A stretch of DNA of 64,000 nt from Nitrososphaerota archaeon (GTDB taxonomy: Archaea > Thermoproteota > Nitrososphaeria > Nitrososphaerales > Nitrosopumilaceae): contig VHBH01000001.1 of NCBI GenBank assembly GCA_016872055.1, positions 124,001 to 188,000 on the forward strand. The letters are read 5' to 3'. A program made the position numbers and the translations under genes. Of this stretch, positions 7,946 through 16,116 are shown in pieces. The notes beneath the pieces were generated by a model. The model searched no databases and was not told where the DNA came from. It saw only the letters and a program-made list of their open reading frames with translations. Position 1 is the first letter of the stretch, and every line of letters starts with the position of its first letter.

Positions 7946-8214
7946 TTAATGATATTTTGCTTTCTTGGAATTACGTTTCTTATTCCGTCTATGGATTAGC
8001 CGTATCGCCCTTTCTTGTTGGAATGATGTGGATGTAACAGAGAAAAATTGTCTGTCCTGCATACATTCGGTCATTGAATCCAACAGTTTATCCTGTGATA
8101 CCTTGTCTTTTTACGATAGTGTTTTTTTAGCCACCAGCTAGGTTTAGACATGGATTTACTTCTGCTGGAATAATCGCAAATTATGATTTGACATATTTCT
8201 GAATTGTGAGTCAT
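7946..8214 (-). pseudogene. Frameshifted small basic protein gene
   Basis: ATG 8214 opens a frame beginning MTHNSEICQIIICDYSS, running through SKPSWWLKKHYRK to a stop at 8071-8073. At the run of five A residues (about 8110) a one-base shift continues with KVSQDKLLDSMTECMQ and FQQERAIRLIHRRNKK, ending at TAA 7946-7948. The combined product would be about 89 residues, strongly basic at its C-terminus. The total of 269 nt is one base short of whole codons, consistent with one lost A. Both halves look coding. It may be a recent pseudogene or a sequencing error. It occupies most of the 450-nt gap here. Confidence 0.5.
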
Positions 8215-8242
8215 CTTACCACTAGCAACCAAACCTACTCTA

Positions 8243-8250
8243 TTTTATAT
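8243..8250 (+). promoter_or_regulatory. TATA box for the four-helix membrane protein gene
   Basis: TTTTATAT is centred about 26 nt before the GTG at 8273, the spacing at which archaeal TATA boxes place transcription at the start codon. This supports the GTG as the true start and a leaderless message. Confidence 0.55.
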
Positions 8251-8272
8251 CCAGGAATATATCAAAAAATTC

Positions 8273-8671
8273 GTGAATCTAGCACTTGTTTTGATCTTAA
8301 TATCGCTGGGATTTATCGCCCTGTATGCGATCGACTACGGTATATCGTGGGTTAATCCTGAAGGGCTAATTCCAATTGATCCATTTAGCAAGGGCGTTGT
8401 AATCGGTGTGCCATCACTGGTATTGCCACTGATTTCATTTGCCATGCAAAAAAATAACCCATCAGCAAAACTCTCGCAACTCTTACTCACAAATGGAGGA
8501 CTAGTGATTTTGGGAGGATTGGTAATGGCGGTAACTACAGCTGGAGAATCTTTTGATGCCATTAGATACCGTGTGATTTCAGAGCTTGTACTAATCTTAG
8601 CATTAGGAATAATTCAAATTATTTTGGGCTTTAAGAGTGGTAGAGCTTTGAAAGTAAAAGCGACGCGATAA
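8273..8671 (+). CDS. Small four-helix membrane protein
   Basis: 132 residues with four predicted membrane helices, at about 3-25, 41-58, 70-90 and 101-121, joined by short loops; the tail is basic (KSGRALKVKATR) and so probably cytoplasmic. I do not recognise a family. The GTG start is supported by a TATA box 26 nt upstream. It is convergent with the alkA gene, with two bases between the stops. Confidence 0.75.
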   Translation: MNLALVLILISLGFIALYAIDYGISWVNPEGLIPIDPFSKGVVIGVPSLVLPLISFAMQKNNPSAKLSQLLLTNGGLVILGGLVMAVTTAGESFDAIRYRVISELVLILALGIIQIILGFKSGRALKVKATR

Positions 8672-8673
8672 TT

Positions 8674-9306
8674 TCAAACATTTTTGAAATTTTTTACTCC
8701 CTTCCAGATATACCACGTGGCAATAGTTCTGTACGGACGCCAATTTGATGCAATCTTTGTAATCTGAACATCCGTGGGTTTTTCAATATCAAATAGTATG
8801 GCAATTCCATTTCTGAGCCCCAAATCACCTAGTGGAAGAATGTCTTGTCTTCCCATTCCAAAAATTAGAAACATTTCTGCAGTCCATCTTCCTATTCCGC
8901 GAATCTTTACCAGCTCGGAAATAATCTGCTCATCGTCTTGTTCATTTAGATATTCAAAATCTATTTTTTTTGAATCCACAATTTCGGCGATATTGTAAAT
9001 GTATTCTGCTTTCATCCTTGATAATCCGGCCTTTTTGATTTGATGTATTTTTTTCTCTAGTACTTGGTGAGGTCGTGGAAAATTCCCGCCAAACAAATCC
9101 CTGAATCTGGAAGCAATGGCCTTACCAGCTGCATCAGATACTTGCTGTGTTATGATTCCATCAACTAGTGCCTCAAATTTGTTCTCAATAACCCTAATCT
9201 GACAGTTTCCAACCTGTTTAATTATTCTCCCAAGTTTTTTGTCTTTTTGAAGGTGGGCAACTGCCTTTTCGTAGGGATTAACTTTCACAGGAGGATCTTT
9301 ATGCAT
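8674..9306 (-). CDS. alkA: DNA-3-methyladenine glycosylase II (AlkA-type HhH-GPD)
   Basis: A 210-residue base-excision glycosylase that removes alkylated purines. The helix-hairpin-helix is VKIRGIGRWTAEMFLIF (about 133-149), followed at the expected distance by the catalytic aspartate in LPLGDLGLRNG. An upstream ITQQVSDAAGKAIASRF matches the family's glycosylase helix. There is no 4Fe4S cysteine cluster, and the N-terminal AlkA domain is short, as in compact archaeal and MpgII-like forms. The PPOX flavoprotein lies 3 nt upstream on the same strand. Confidence 0.88.
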   Translation of the reverse strand: MHKDPPVKVNPYEKAVAHLQKDKKLGRIIKQVGNCQIRVIENKFEALVDGIITQQVSDAAGKAIASRFRDLFGGNFPRPHQVLEKKIHQIKKAGLSRMKAEYIYNIAEIVDSKKIDFEYLNEQDDEQIISELVKIRGIGRWTAEMFLIFGMGRQDILPLGDLGLRNGIAILFDIEKPTDVQITKIASNWRPYRTIATWYIWKGVKNFKNV

Positions 9307-9309
9307 TTT

Positions 9310-9678
9310 CTATTTTGAGTCATCCAGATCTATGGAAAATACTACATAACTTCCCTTTTTTGCAGAAAAAATTCCGACTAGTTTAGCCATGAATCCGTAT
9401 TTTTTGTTCCTTTTTTGAATTATCTTGTTCGCAATATCACCCTGAACAATTGCTGCTATTCCTGCAGTCCAGGCAGACTTTGGCTCACCGGAAAAATTGG
9501 AAACTGCAATATTGACTTTGGGATTGTTCTTTATGCGCTTTACTTTGCCGGTTTTTTCCCTAGTGACGACCCAGACTAGTCCATCTTCTTCAACAAACCA
9601 AACGGGTGTCTTTACTCCGATCCCGTTTTTTCTGAAAGTTTCAACTGCAATGTATTTCTGGTTGGGAAATCTATCCAT
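9310..9678 (-). CDS. PPOX-class (F420- or flavin-dependent) split-barrel protein
   Basis: A 122-residue split beta-barrel protein of the pyridoxamine-phosphate-oxidase-like superfamily. Motifs include KNGIGVKTPVWFVEEDG, the basic REKTGKVKRIKNNPKV typical of cofactor-phosphate binding, and AAIVQGDI. The small F420-dependent branch fits the length and the presence of cofE (44.8-45.6 kb), but FMN use cannot be excluded. It overlaps the upstream secreted-protein gene by 8 nt. Confidence 0.8.
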   Translation of the reverse strand: MDRFPNQKYIAVETFRKNGIGVKTPVWFVEEDGLVWVVTREKTGKVKRIKNNPKVNIAVSNFSGEPKSAWTAGIAAIVQGDIANKIIQKRNKKYGFMAKLVGIFSAKKGSYVVFSIDLDDSK

Positions 9679-10072
9679 ACCTTTTCAAAAAGGCAGATTC
9701 ATCTAAATCTTGTTGGTATTTTGCCTCTACGGGCATATTGTTTGAATTATACGAAGAGTCAATCTGGTTTCCCATGAGATAAATTTTTGGAGGTTGCAAA
9801 AAATTGTATGATATAATTTTGAAATTATCCGGGTTGTGGATTTTTGGAAATCCCGCGGTTACGGTTTTAATGATATCTACTGCACCTTGATTATCAGATA
9901 ATGGAGTTACCTGAAATGACAGTCCAAGTCTTTCCTGGTCTGACACTAAAACCTGTAGTATGGACTCGACAGTGCTAAGATCAACATTAGAATCGATTTG
10001 CGGAAAGACTAACACAGTAAATGCAATAAATGTCGGAAGTATTGTCGCGCAAAAAGGATAGACTTTTTTCAA
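9671..10072 (-). CDS. Small exported or anchored protein of unknown function
   Basis: 133 residues beginning MKKVYPFCATILPTFIAFTV, a basic start plus a hydrophobic segment without an obvious lipobox, so either a signal peptide or a membrane anchor. The remainder is polar with no motif I recognise. Its stop overlaps the start of the PPOX gene by 8 nt, suggesting translational coupling. Confidence 0.65.
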   Translation of the reverse strand: MKKVYPFCATILPTFIAFTVLVFPQIDSNVDLSTVESILQVLVSDQERLGLSFQVTPLSDNQGAVDIIKTVTAGFPKIHNPDNFKIISYNFLQPPKIYLMGNQIDSSYNSNNMPVEAKYQQDLDESAFLKRYG

Positions 10073-10100
10073 TGTTTACAATAGTATGGTGTCGGATTTA

Positions 10101-10424
10101 TTATGTAAGTCCAGTAACGATTTCCAGATTGTCAAATTCATCCTGGTTGTCTGCAATAAAGTTTGTAATTTCATTTGAATCAATTTCTATCCATTCTGAT
10201 TCTCCAGCAAAGGTCAAAAAATCCTCTACGTGCTTTTTAGAGCCAGTAAATGAAACTAGGATTTTCTCGCCAATTTTTTCCCTTGATGAAGGCAATAGTA
10301 TTGCCTTGCCATATCTCCCCTCGTGTTGAATGTTAATGGTGTATTCGTTTCCTAATAGTTCTGCCTTGCCGACAAAATAGCTCTCTTGAATGTCCAGTTT
10401 TTTAATTTTAAGAGAATATTTCAT
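10101..10424 (-). CDS. Protein of unknown function, beta-rich
   Basis: 107 residues. The first 60 alternate short strands (KYSLKIKKLDIQESYFVGKA, then YTINIQHEGRYGKAILLP) and the end is acidic (ESEWIEIDSNEITNFI). The pattern suggests a small beta-barrel, but I recognise no family. The ATG at 10424 has AT-rich sequence upstream. It precedes the exported-protein gene on the same strand by 28 nt and may share its message. Confidence 0.65.
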   Translation of the reverse strand: MKYSLKIKKLDIQESYFVGKAELLGNEYTINIQHEGRYGKAILLPSSREKIGEKILVSFTGSKKHVEDFLTFAGESEWIEIDSNEITNFIADNQDEFDNLEIVTGLT

Positions 10425-10528
10425 AGTACTATTGAATTTTTTGGGTTATAGGTTACAATTATACATATCCAATGTCAGAAACAGAGTCCCATTTTAAACC
10501 ACTTAAGTTCAAACTTTGTGTAGCGGAT

Positions 10529-10687
10529 TTATAGAAGGAGAGTCTGACTCAAAGTTTGCTTACGATGCAGACGATAGTATGGATTTGTAGTCAAGATAGC
10601 CAGAGTTCTATGCAGACAGTACATGTCATTATAATAATCAATTAGGTGCTCTATTTCAGAATCTGAATAGGGGGAGAATTTATCCAT
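10529..10687 (-). CDS. 52-residue small protein coupled to the CrtI-like oxidoreductase
   Basis: The ATG lies inside the end of the oxidoreductase gene (ATGGATAA, an 8-nt overlap with its stop), so translation is probably coupled. The protein has acidic-aromatic and then basic parts (DKFSPYSDSEIEHLIDYYND, MYCLHRTLAILTTNPYYRLH) and ends LSQTLLL before TAA at 10529-10531. No frameshift or internal stop is present. It resembles no family I know. It may be an accessory subunit of the oxidoreductase or an unrelated micro-protein. Confidence 0.55.
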   Translation of the reverse strand: MDKFSPYSDSEIEHLIDYYNDMYCLHRTLAILTTNPYYRLHRKQTLSQTLLL

Positions 10688-12011
10688 ATGTCAAATGTTC
10701 AATTATTTTTGGGTAGCAAAGAAAAGAGCTTTGTGCTGCAGAATCCGTACCAATACCATAGCTAATAGTTGAATCGCCAACAAAAAACAATCCGGTCACA
10801 TTTGTCTGGTGTGGGAATTTTTGCTTCCAGACAAGTCCAGGTTCTTTGACTACAGATTCTACTAGATTCCATGCCATAGAGCGCTCCCAGATTAGAGATT
10901 TTGTAAAATTTGGATATATTTGCGAGATTTCATCTTTCATTTTTTCTGTAAGTTGTTTGATTTTTTGTGGATTCTTAGTATCTTCAGATGGAACTGGCGC
11001 TCCTGCCATGATAAGATATTCTCCTTTGGGTGAGACAGCACTTGCGATATTTGTTACAAAAAATATTCCTTTTGTCATGTAATCACCAACGGGAAAGACT
11101 AGTTGTCGAGTATCAAGCCTATCAGAGCAACAAAAATGCGCTTCAATTACGGATGTTGTTTTTTCTAGTTTTTTTGCCATTGAATATAATGACTGGTCCA
11201 GTAAATTTGGCTCAAAGAGCTCCTTTATTGCCAGATAAGCAGGATTTGTAACTACAACACAGTCAGAGTTCACATTAGTTCCATCTTCTAGTATAATTCC
11301 TTCTACCTTAGTATTTTGGATTTTGACCTGCTTTACTGATTTGCCTAGAAAAATTTTCCCACCGTTGCTGGTGATATAATTAGAGACTAGCTTGCATATG
11401 GTATCGTATCCTCCTTGTGCAGGATATGCAAGCTCGCTAGTTCCTCCTTTGAACGGATTAGCCCTGATGATCATTCTCATAAATTCACCGAGTGCGACAT
11501 GCTCGGGGCTGTCTGCAAATGCAAGAATGCAGACCGCATCAAAAAATGCCCTAGTTTTTCTATCAAGCTTATCAATTATTTGCATCATTGATGTATTGTC
11601 AAATTTCTCCGATTTTTCTACAGATGTGAAGGCCATTGGTAGCATTACTTTCAATAAAGAAATTCTTCCAGATAATGGTAAAAGCGAGAATTTTAAAATG
11701 TCTGTAATTCCCTTCGGATATTTATGATATTTCTTGTTTTCATAAAACGCAATATCATTTACTTTGGCAAGCTTTAGATCATTTACAATCCCAATTTCTT
11801 CAAGCAGTTTGTATACAGCCGAAGTTTTGTAAAACGGCATTATGTGAAATCCATTATCTAGTATGTGGTTTTTGTATATTGAAGACTTAGTTCTACCTCC
11901 TACAAATCTGGATTTTTCATAAATAGAGATATCAAATCCTTTTTTAACTAAAAGAGCACCCATACAAAGACCTGATATTCCGCTGCCGATTATTGATACT
12001 GATTTATTCAT
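10680..12011 (-). CDS. FAD-dependent oxidoreductase, phytoene desaturase / amine oxidase-like
   Basis: 443 residues with the N-terminal FAD-binding Rossmann motif IIGSGISGLCMGALL, then YEKSRFVGGRTKSS, and the C-terminal FAD signature GLFFVGDSTISYGIGTDSA. This layout is that of CrtI/CrtN-like desaturases, retinol saturases and protoporphyrinogen oxidases. In an archaeon, isoprenoid or lipid saturation or desaturation is the likeliest chemistry; the substrate is unknown. A TATA-like TTATATAA stands about 20-25 nt before the ATG at 12011. A 52-residue gene overlaps its stop. Confidence 0.82.
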   Translation of the reverse strand: MNKSVSIIGSGISGLCMGALLVKKGFDISIYEKSRFVGGRTKSSIYKNHILDNGFHIMPFYKTSAVYKLLEEIGIVNDLKLAKVNDIAFYENKKYHKYPKGITDILKFSLLPLSGRISLLKVMLPMAFTSVEKSEKFDNTSMMQIIDKLDRKTRAFFDAVCILAFADSPEHVALGEFMRMIIRANPFKGGTSELAYPAQGGYDTICKLVSNYITSNGGKIFLGKSVKQVKIQNTKVEGIILEDGTNVNSDCVVVTNPAYLAIKELFEPNLLDQSLYSMAKKLEKTTSVIEAHFCCSDRLDTRQLVFPVGDYMTKGIFFVTNIASAVSPKGEYLIMAGAPVPSEDTKNPQKIKQLTEKMKDEISQIYPNFTKSLIWERSMAWNLVESVVKEPGLVWKQKFPHQTNVTGLFFVGDSTISYGIGTDSAAQSSFLCYPKIIEHLTYG

Positions 12012-12119
12012 ATCTGATTTTGCTGAAATTATATAATTAAAATGAGTTTGCTTTAGCTAATACTTTGAAATTAATTTTTGCAACTTTTATGGTTTTACAA
12101 TTGATTGACTGTTAATTAT

Positions 12120-12533
12120 CTAAAAATTTTGTTCATCAGATGACTCGAAAATTATCGGGATTTGGTTTCCTTGACTATCCCATGCAAAAATGTCAGTATC
12201 ATTCTCATATGGGGATTGCACAATTATTGACACTAACCCAAAAAAATTATGGAGATCCGTAATAGATGGCTCTGCTGAACCGCTTGGATGAGAGTGAGCG
12301 GTTCCCACATATGCCAAGTCTAATGGTAAGAACGACTGTGGAAAGCCAGCAAAGGTTTGGTCGCTGTAGGAAAACGGTGGAATTGAAAGTCCATCTATTG
12401 TGATCAGACCCTTTTTGGACTTGCCCTTGAGAATCAAAATTGCTTCGTATGGGTGCTTCATTTTACAATATGACAGAATACTGTCGTGTACTTCTTTTTT
12501 CAAAAATACCTTACGCTCTGGCTTTCCACCCAT
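12120..12533 (-). CDS. JAMM/MPN+ metalloprotease-like protein
   Basis: 137 residues with a complete JAMM motif: HSH-x7-S-x2-D in AHSHPSGSAEPSITDL (about 90-105), plus an upstream glutamate in the first strand region. This motif binds catalytic zinc in deubiquitinases (Rpn11, AMSH) and in archaeal HvJAMM1-type desampylases that cut ubiquitin-like SAMP conjugates. Stand-alone length and intact ligands suggest an active isopeptidase. Its start shares one base with the stop of the coiled-coil gene upstream, so the two are tightly coupled. Confidence 0.85.
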   Translation of the reverse strand: MGGKPERKVFLKKEVHDSILSYCKMKHPYEAILILKGKSKKGLITIDGLSIPPFSYSDQTFAGFPQSFLPLDLAYVGTAHSHPSGSAEPSITDLHNFFGLVSIIVQSPYENDTDIFAWDSQGNQIPIIFESSDEQNF

Positions 12534-13801
12534 TATTGCGTCAGCTCGCCTTTTATTCCAAGTCTTTCTAGTGAGGTGTTTAGGTCTTGGTATAGTTTTT
12601 CTCTTTGTAATGATTTTTCCTCCAGCTCGGATTGTAGATATTTTATTTTTGCCTGAGCATCATCTACATCGGATTTGGATTTTGATAATTGTTTTTCAAG
12701 TGATTCAAGTTTTTTGCGATCAAATCCCGATGCTTGTTTTTCGAGTTCTTGGAACTTGGGCTGGATACTCTTTTTTTGCTGTATTAGATTGTCAAGAATT
12801 GACATCAGGTGTTTGATATTATCTACGGATTTGTCAGTTTCCTTGACAGATACCGTCCCAGCAACAATTCCTTTCAAGCATGATTCCAAAATTATGATTA
12901 TAGACTCTTTGCTTTCTTTCGTAATTACTTGGGATGGTCGTTCCACTAATCTTTCAAGTATTGACTTGAGGTCCTTGTCCAGAGATGTTACATAGATGTA
13001 CTTTCCAAGCGGGCGCGAAACCCTGGAGAACTCATCGTCAATTTGCCTGTCTAATTTTTCTTCCTGGGATTTTATCTGTGCAATTTTGTTTTCTGTCTCC
13101 AAGAGTTCGGCATACTCTGAGGAGGTATGTGTGTCTATGATTTGTTTTTGTGTGGATTCACAGATATTTTGTGCCGATTCCTGAGATTTGTGCAGCAGTG
13201 AAATATGATTTTCAATTTCTAATAGCTCCTGTGCGGAATTTTGGATTTTCGACATGGTGTCTTTGATCACCCCAGATGAGGATTCAAGTGTTGAATAGTC
13301 GGTAAGCATTTTTGTTATCAAGGTGTTGTTTTCTCTCAGCAATGCGAGGTGGTTTTTGAGGTCTTGGGCATATTTTTTAGCAAAAACGTGAATGATGCGA
13401 CTGTGTTTGCCCAAAACATCTCCGATTTTTTTTAGGGTGTGTGATGATGCATCTGCGGTTTTTTCCACATCTTCAAATGTCGATATGGCAGGTAGTGACT
13501 TGATGGATTCTTTTGATATTATGTCGATTACTTCCGTTTTGGCCCTGACTACTACGACACGCAGAATCTTATCAATGTCATCTACTTTGAGATCGTCGTT
13601 TTTTAGATGATCAATTATCTTGTAGATGTGATTCAGCTCGCGCTCTATCTCAGAAAATAACGGCTTTGATTGTATTGTGATTTTTTTGCGCAATTCTTCC
13701 TTTCTCGAAGCCAGAATTGGCTCTAGATCGTCTATTCTTATAGTGTGAGATTGTGTAGGCGGTTGCTCTTCTTGCTTTTTTTTGCCCCAGCCAAAAACCA
13801 T
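12533..13801 (-). CDS. Long coiled-coil protein coupled to the JAMM protease
   Basis: 422 residues. A short tag (MVFGWGKKKQEEQ) precedes two long helical, heptad-rich regions, about 95-240 and 330-410, separated by SRPLGKYIYVTSLDKDLKS and ERLVERPSQVITKES. There is no Walker motif, so it is not an SMC or Rad50 ATPase despite the coiled coil. It overlaps the JAMM gene by one base, implying a stable stoichiometric relation, for example scaffold and protease. It is divergent from the SRPBCC gene. The function is unknown. Confidence 0.75.
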   Translation of the reverse strand: MVFGWGKKKQEEQPPTQSHTIRIDDLEPILASRKEELRKKITIQSKPLFSEIERELNHIYKIIDHLKNDDLKVDDIDKILRVVVVRAKTEVIDIISKESIKSLPAISTFEDVEKTADASSHTLKKIGDVLGKHSRIIHVFAKKYAQDLKNHLALLRENNTLITKMLTDYSTLESSSGVIKDTMSKIQNSAQELLEIENHISLLHKSQESAQNICESTQKQIIDTHTSSEYAELLETENKIAQIKSQEEKLDRQIDDEFSRVSRPLGKYIYVTSLDKDLKSILERLVERPSQVITKESKESIIIILESCLKGIVAGTVSVKETDKSVDNIKHLMSILDNLIQQKKSIQPKFQELEKQASGFDRKKLESLEKQLSKSKSDVDDAQAKIKYLQSELEEKSLQREKLYQDLNTSLERLGIKGELTQ

Positions 13802-13877
13802 GTTTTCTGTGAATCTAGTTACAATGTATATTTGTCGTATCTTAAATTTTAAAGCCAGTCAGATCTTGAGCAAAAGT

Positions 13878-14354
13878 ATGTCATCTGAGATTCTAAGCCA
13901 AAACAAAAACGGGAGTATTTGCGCAACGGTAAGCCAGAGCACCATAATCAACACGTCAATTTCAGCGTTGTGGAGGATTGTTGGGAACTATACTGGTCTG
14001 TCAGAATGGGTGCTCGATGTCAAAAAAACACAGTCTCTTTCTATGATCAAAAATGAGGTTGGTGCAGCACGAGACATAACCTTTGCAGACGGCAGCCATG
14101 TAATAGAATATGCTGTTGGTTGGAAGGACAAAGAATATCTATCATATGTTGCGACGAGTGGTCTACCACTGACTGGATATCACGCAACAATATCCATTTT
14201 AAAAAAAGGCAAGGCCTCCCAGATAACCTGGACTTCGTTTTTGATCAGTAATGACTCGGATAAAACACAGTTCCTAGAGTTTCTGGGCTTTATGGAATCG
14301 TTTTATGTCAAATCCCTAGAACGCCTCAAGGCAAAGATGGAAAAAACAACATAA
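13878..14354 (+). CDS. SRPBCC (START/polyketide-cyclase-like) ligand-binding protein
   Basis: About 158 residues from ATG 13878 (MSSEILSQ). A longer in-frame reading would start inside the opposite coiled-coil gene and is unlikely. The pattern TIINTSISALWRIVGNYTG, SEWVLDVKK, and a long C-terminal helix FLGFMESFYVKSLERLKAK is the helix-grip fold of polyketide cyclase/SRPBCC proteins, which hold a hydrophobic ligand in a central cavity. The ligand is unknown. The small membrane-protein gene follows 22 nt later. Confidence 0.8.
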   Translation: MSSEILSQNKNGSICATVSQSTIINTSISALWRIVGNYTGLSEWVLDVKKTQSLSMIKNEVGAARDITFADGSHVIEYAVGWKDKEYLSYVATSGLPLTGYHATISILKKGKASQITWTSFLISNDSDKTQFLEFLGFMESFYVKSLERLKAKMEKTT

Positions 14355-14376
14355 GCAGGGACAATCCAGGAGTATC

Positions 14377-14694
14377 ATGAGTGATATTCGTCTAACCTTG
14401 ATTGGTGTGGTACTTGTTTTTGCAGGATTCTTAGTTCTTGGGATATTTGGTCAGGATCATTACAATTTTGCAATCCAAGAAAAAGAATTTGGCGATTGTT
14501 TTACATATGAAGATGGAAAACAAATCGAAGTCAGTTGTGCGGATCATATGCAGAATCGGGTGTTGTTTTTTGGTCTAGTCATTTCTATAATTGGTGCGGG
14601 AATATTTTTCCTAATCAAAGGAATACGGGGAAAGTGGGACCAGGACGTAAAGCCGCAAGATAAGGTTGGTCCGGATTCTAGCTTCCCAGGCTAA
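14377..14694 (+). CDS. Two-helix membrane protein
   Basis: 105 residues. Helices at about 7-24 (LIGVVLVFAGFLVLGIFG) and 64-85 (VLFFGLVISIIGAGIFFLI) flank a polar loop with two cysteines (GDCFTYEDGK, VSCADH) that could form an external disulfide. The C-terminal tail is charged. The family is unknown. It follows the SRPBCC gene closely and probably shares its transcript. Confidence 0.72.
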   Translation: MSDIRLTLIGVVLVFAGFLVLGIFGQDHYNFAIQEKEFGDCFTYEDGKQIEVSCADHMQNRVLFFGLVISIIGAGIFFLIKGIRGKWDQDVKPQDKVGPDSSFPG

Positions 14695-14722
14695 TCCCAA
14701 TCATTCCGTTTTGTATTAAATA

Positions 14723-14791
14723 TTATTGTCCTTGAGCAAAGTTGCCGTTGTTTATTTTTCCTTCTGACCACCATTGCGTGTTGCTTTCCAT
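14723..14791 (-). pseudogene. Remnant of a WWxEGxI-type extracellular repeat domain
   Basis: A 22-codon frame (ATG 14791 to TAA 14723) reads QWWSEGKINNGNFAQG. This resembles the WIKNNAxWWSxGxIxDxDF repeat that is abundant in secreted thaumarchaeal proteins. The rest of the domain is absent, so this is a fragment, or a tiny frame that matches by chance. It lies in the roughly 500-nt gap between the two-helix membrane gene and the ParB-like gene. Confidence 0.35.
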
Positions 14792-14944
14792 GCAACCGGA
14801 AAACCAATTTAATCATCATATATCAATCTCGGAATTCGTTCTAGAAGTACTATTTTCATTCCACTTGAGCGAACAACTGAGCTTGGCAATCCGAACAGTT
14901 GGGTATTTTCTTGTTTTATTTAATTTTTGAATGTTTTATAGGCA

Positions 14945-15143
14945 CTACAAAGTCAGACGATTGTAAACAGATAACGACGAATCTTTATTTTCATCAGATG
15001 TTTTTTTAAAATTTTTGATTCGCTCCCGAACCAGTACATTGACAAATTTTTGATATTGGTTTTTATTGCTTAGATTATCCTTTGTTTCTTCTGATTTTTC
15101 TCGACTATTTCCTACTTTTCTTGTGTTTTGGGCTTGTTTGCAT
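14945..15143 (-). pseudogene. Frameshifted small charged-protein gene
   Basis: ATG 15143 opens MQTSPKHKKS and stops early. Dropping one A from the AAAA run near 15118 restores a frame continuing VGNSREKSEETKDNLSNKN and FVNVLVRERIKNFKKTSDE to TAG at 14945-14947, about 65 residues. The product would be hydrophilic and mostly helical. The length of 199 nt is one base over whole codons, matching one insertion. It is a pseudogene or an assembly indel; the family is not recognised. Confidence 0.35.
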
Positions 15144-15208
15144 AATTAATCTGTCAGTTACCGCATTGGCCAAATCAAACAGACAGTTTTTTGAAATTAT
15201 GATGTGAA

Positions 15209-16018
15209 CTATCGCTTTCTCTTTGCCAGCCAAGAAACCACGATTTGTTGGGCCAGCTTTTCTGGGTCTTCTTCCCTATACATTGAGATCCGCTCAAGTC
15301 TTTTTGCATAAGTCTTGGGTAGAGTGACAGGCACCGTCTGTCGGATAGCAAGTAATCGTGCCTGTCGTAGTAAAGTTGTATGGTTTGCTCTCGGGTGCCT
15401 GGATAAGGCCCTAAGGTAGGATCTCTGCATCCTAGCGTCAAGCCTGGATATTCTATGAGCTATTTTGACTGACTTTTTGACATTTGGGACTAACTGGTGT
15501 AATTGTATGGCAGTACCGCTAGTAATTGTTCCGGGAACTAGGCTCTTGAGCTGTCCTGGCAGGGCTGCAAAGCCGACATATTTTTTGAACGTTTTTCGTG
15601 AAATGCCTAGAGAGCTTGCGCCTTTGGATACGCCCATCTTTTCTGCCAAAAAGTTGCACGAGTGAGCCATGTCCTTAGGATTCATGCTTTTTCTGTGCAA
15701 ATTCTCAATGACTGATGCCGCCTTAGCATTTTCTAGATCATAACCTTTAGTTAAAACCAAGACTGGTATCTTTTTTGCTCGCAGTCGTTTGAGTGCTGCC
15801 AGTCGTCTTTGGCCAGACATTAGTAAGAATTGTCCACGTCCGTCCTTTTGAACCATAGGTGGATTTTGGAGTCCTTCATTTTTTATCGATTTTGCTAGCT
15901 CTGCAATTCCTTCCCGGTCAAGGGATCTTGCTTGTGCTTCGTCCCAAACGCGGATCCTTTTAATTGGAATGATTTTTACTCGGTAGTGGATTTTTTGTCG
16001 GTATCTTGCAGACATCAA
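15209..16018 (-). CDS. ParB/Spo0J-like nuclease-fold DNA-binding protein
   Basis: 269 residues. The N-terminal ParB domain (about 15-110) has IPIKRIRVWDEAQARSLD, SIKNEGLQNPPMVQ, LMSGQRRLAALKRL (the GxRR box) and AASVIENLHRKSMNP, which is the CTP-binding fold of ParB. An HTH follows at about 125-150 (LAEKMGVSKGASSLGISRKT). The C-terminus is basic. No parA gene adjoins, and the tRNA-Ser gene lies on the same strand about 100 nt upstream. A role in chromosome segregation is inferred from family only. Confidence 0.85.
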   Translation of the reverse strand: MMSARYRQKIHYRVKIIPIKRIRVWDEAQARSLDREGIAELAKSIKNEGLQNPPMVQKDGRGQFLLMSGQRRLAALKRLRAKKIPVLVLTKGYDLENAKAASVIENLHRKSMNPKDMAHSCNFLAEKMGVSKGASSLGISRKTFKKYVGFAALPGQLKSLVPGTITSGTAIQLHQLVPNVKKSVKIAHRISRLDARMQRSYLRALSRHPRANHTTLLRQARLLAIRQTVPVTLPKTYAKRLERISMYREEDPEKLAQQIVVSWLAKRKR

Positions 16019-16116
16019 CTGAGTTATGATGGAAACGGAGCTAGTAAATGGGTGGGTTAAATTGAATTTGCCTTTGTGTGTGAATTTTTCCTCTAGATTT
16101 TTGTGAAATTGAAAAG

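Noticed and set aside
12533-13801. SMC/Rad50 (SbcC) identity for the coiled-coil protein
   Set aside because: No Walker A, signature or Walker B motif; only coiled coil.
13782-13877. Extended N-terminus for the SRPBCC gene
   Set aside because: It runs into the start of the divergent coiled-coil gene and promoter; MSSEILSQ at 13878 is preferred.
14742-14930. 62-codon + strand frame
   Set aside because: Composition is poor and the WWSEG remnant lies on the other strand.
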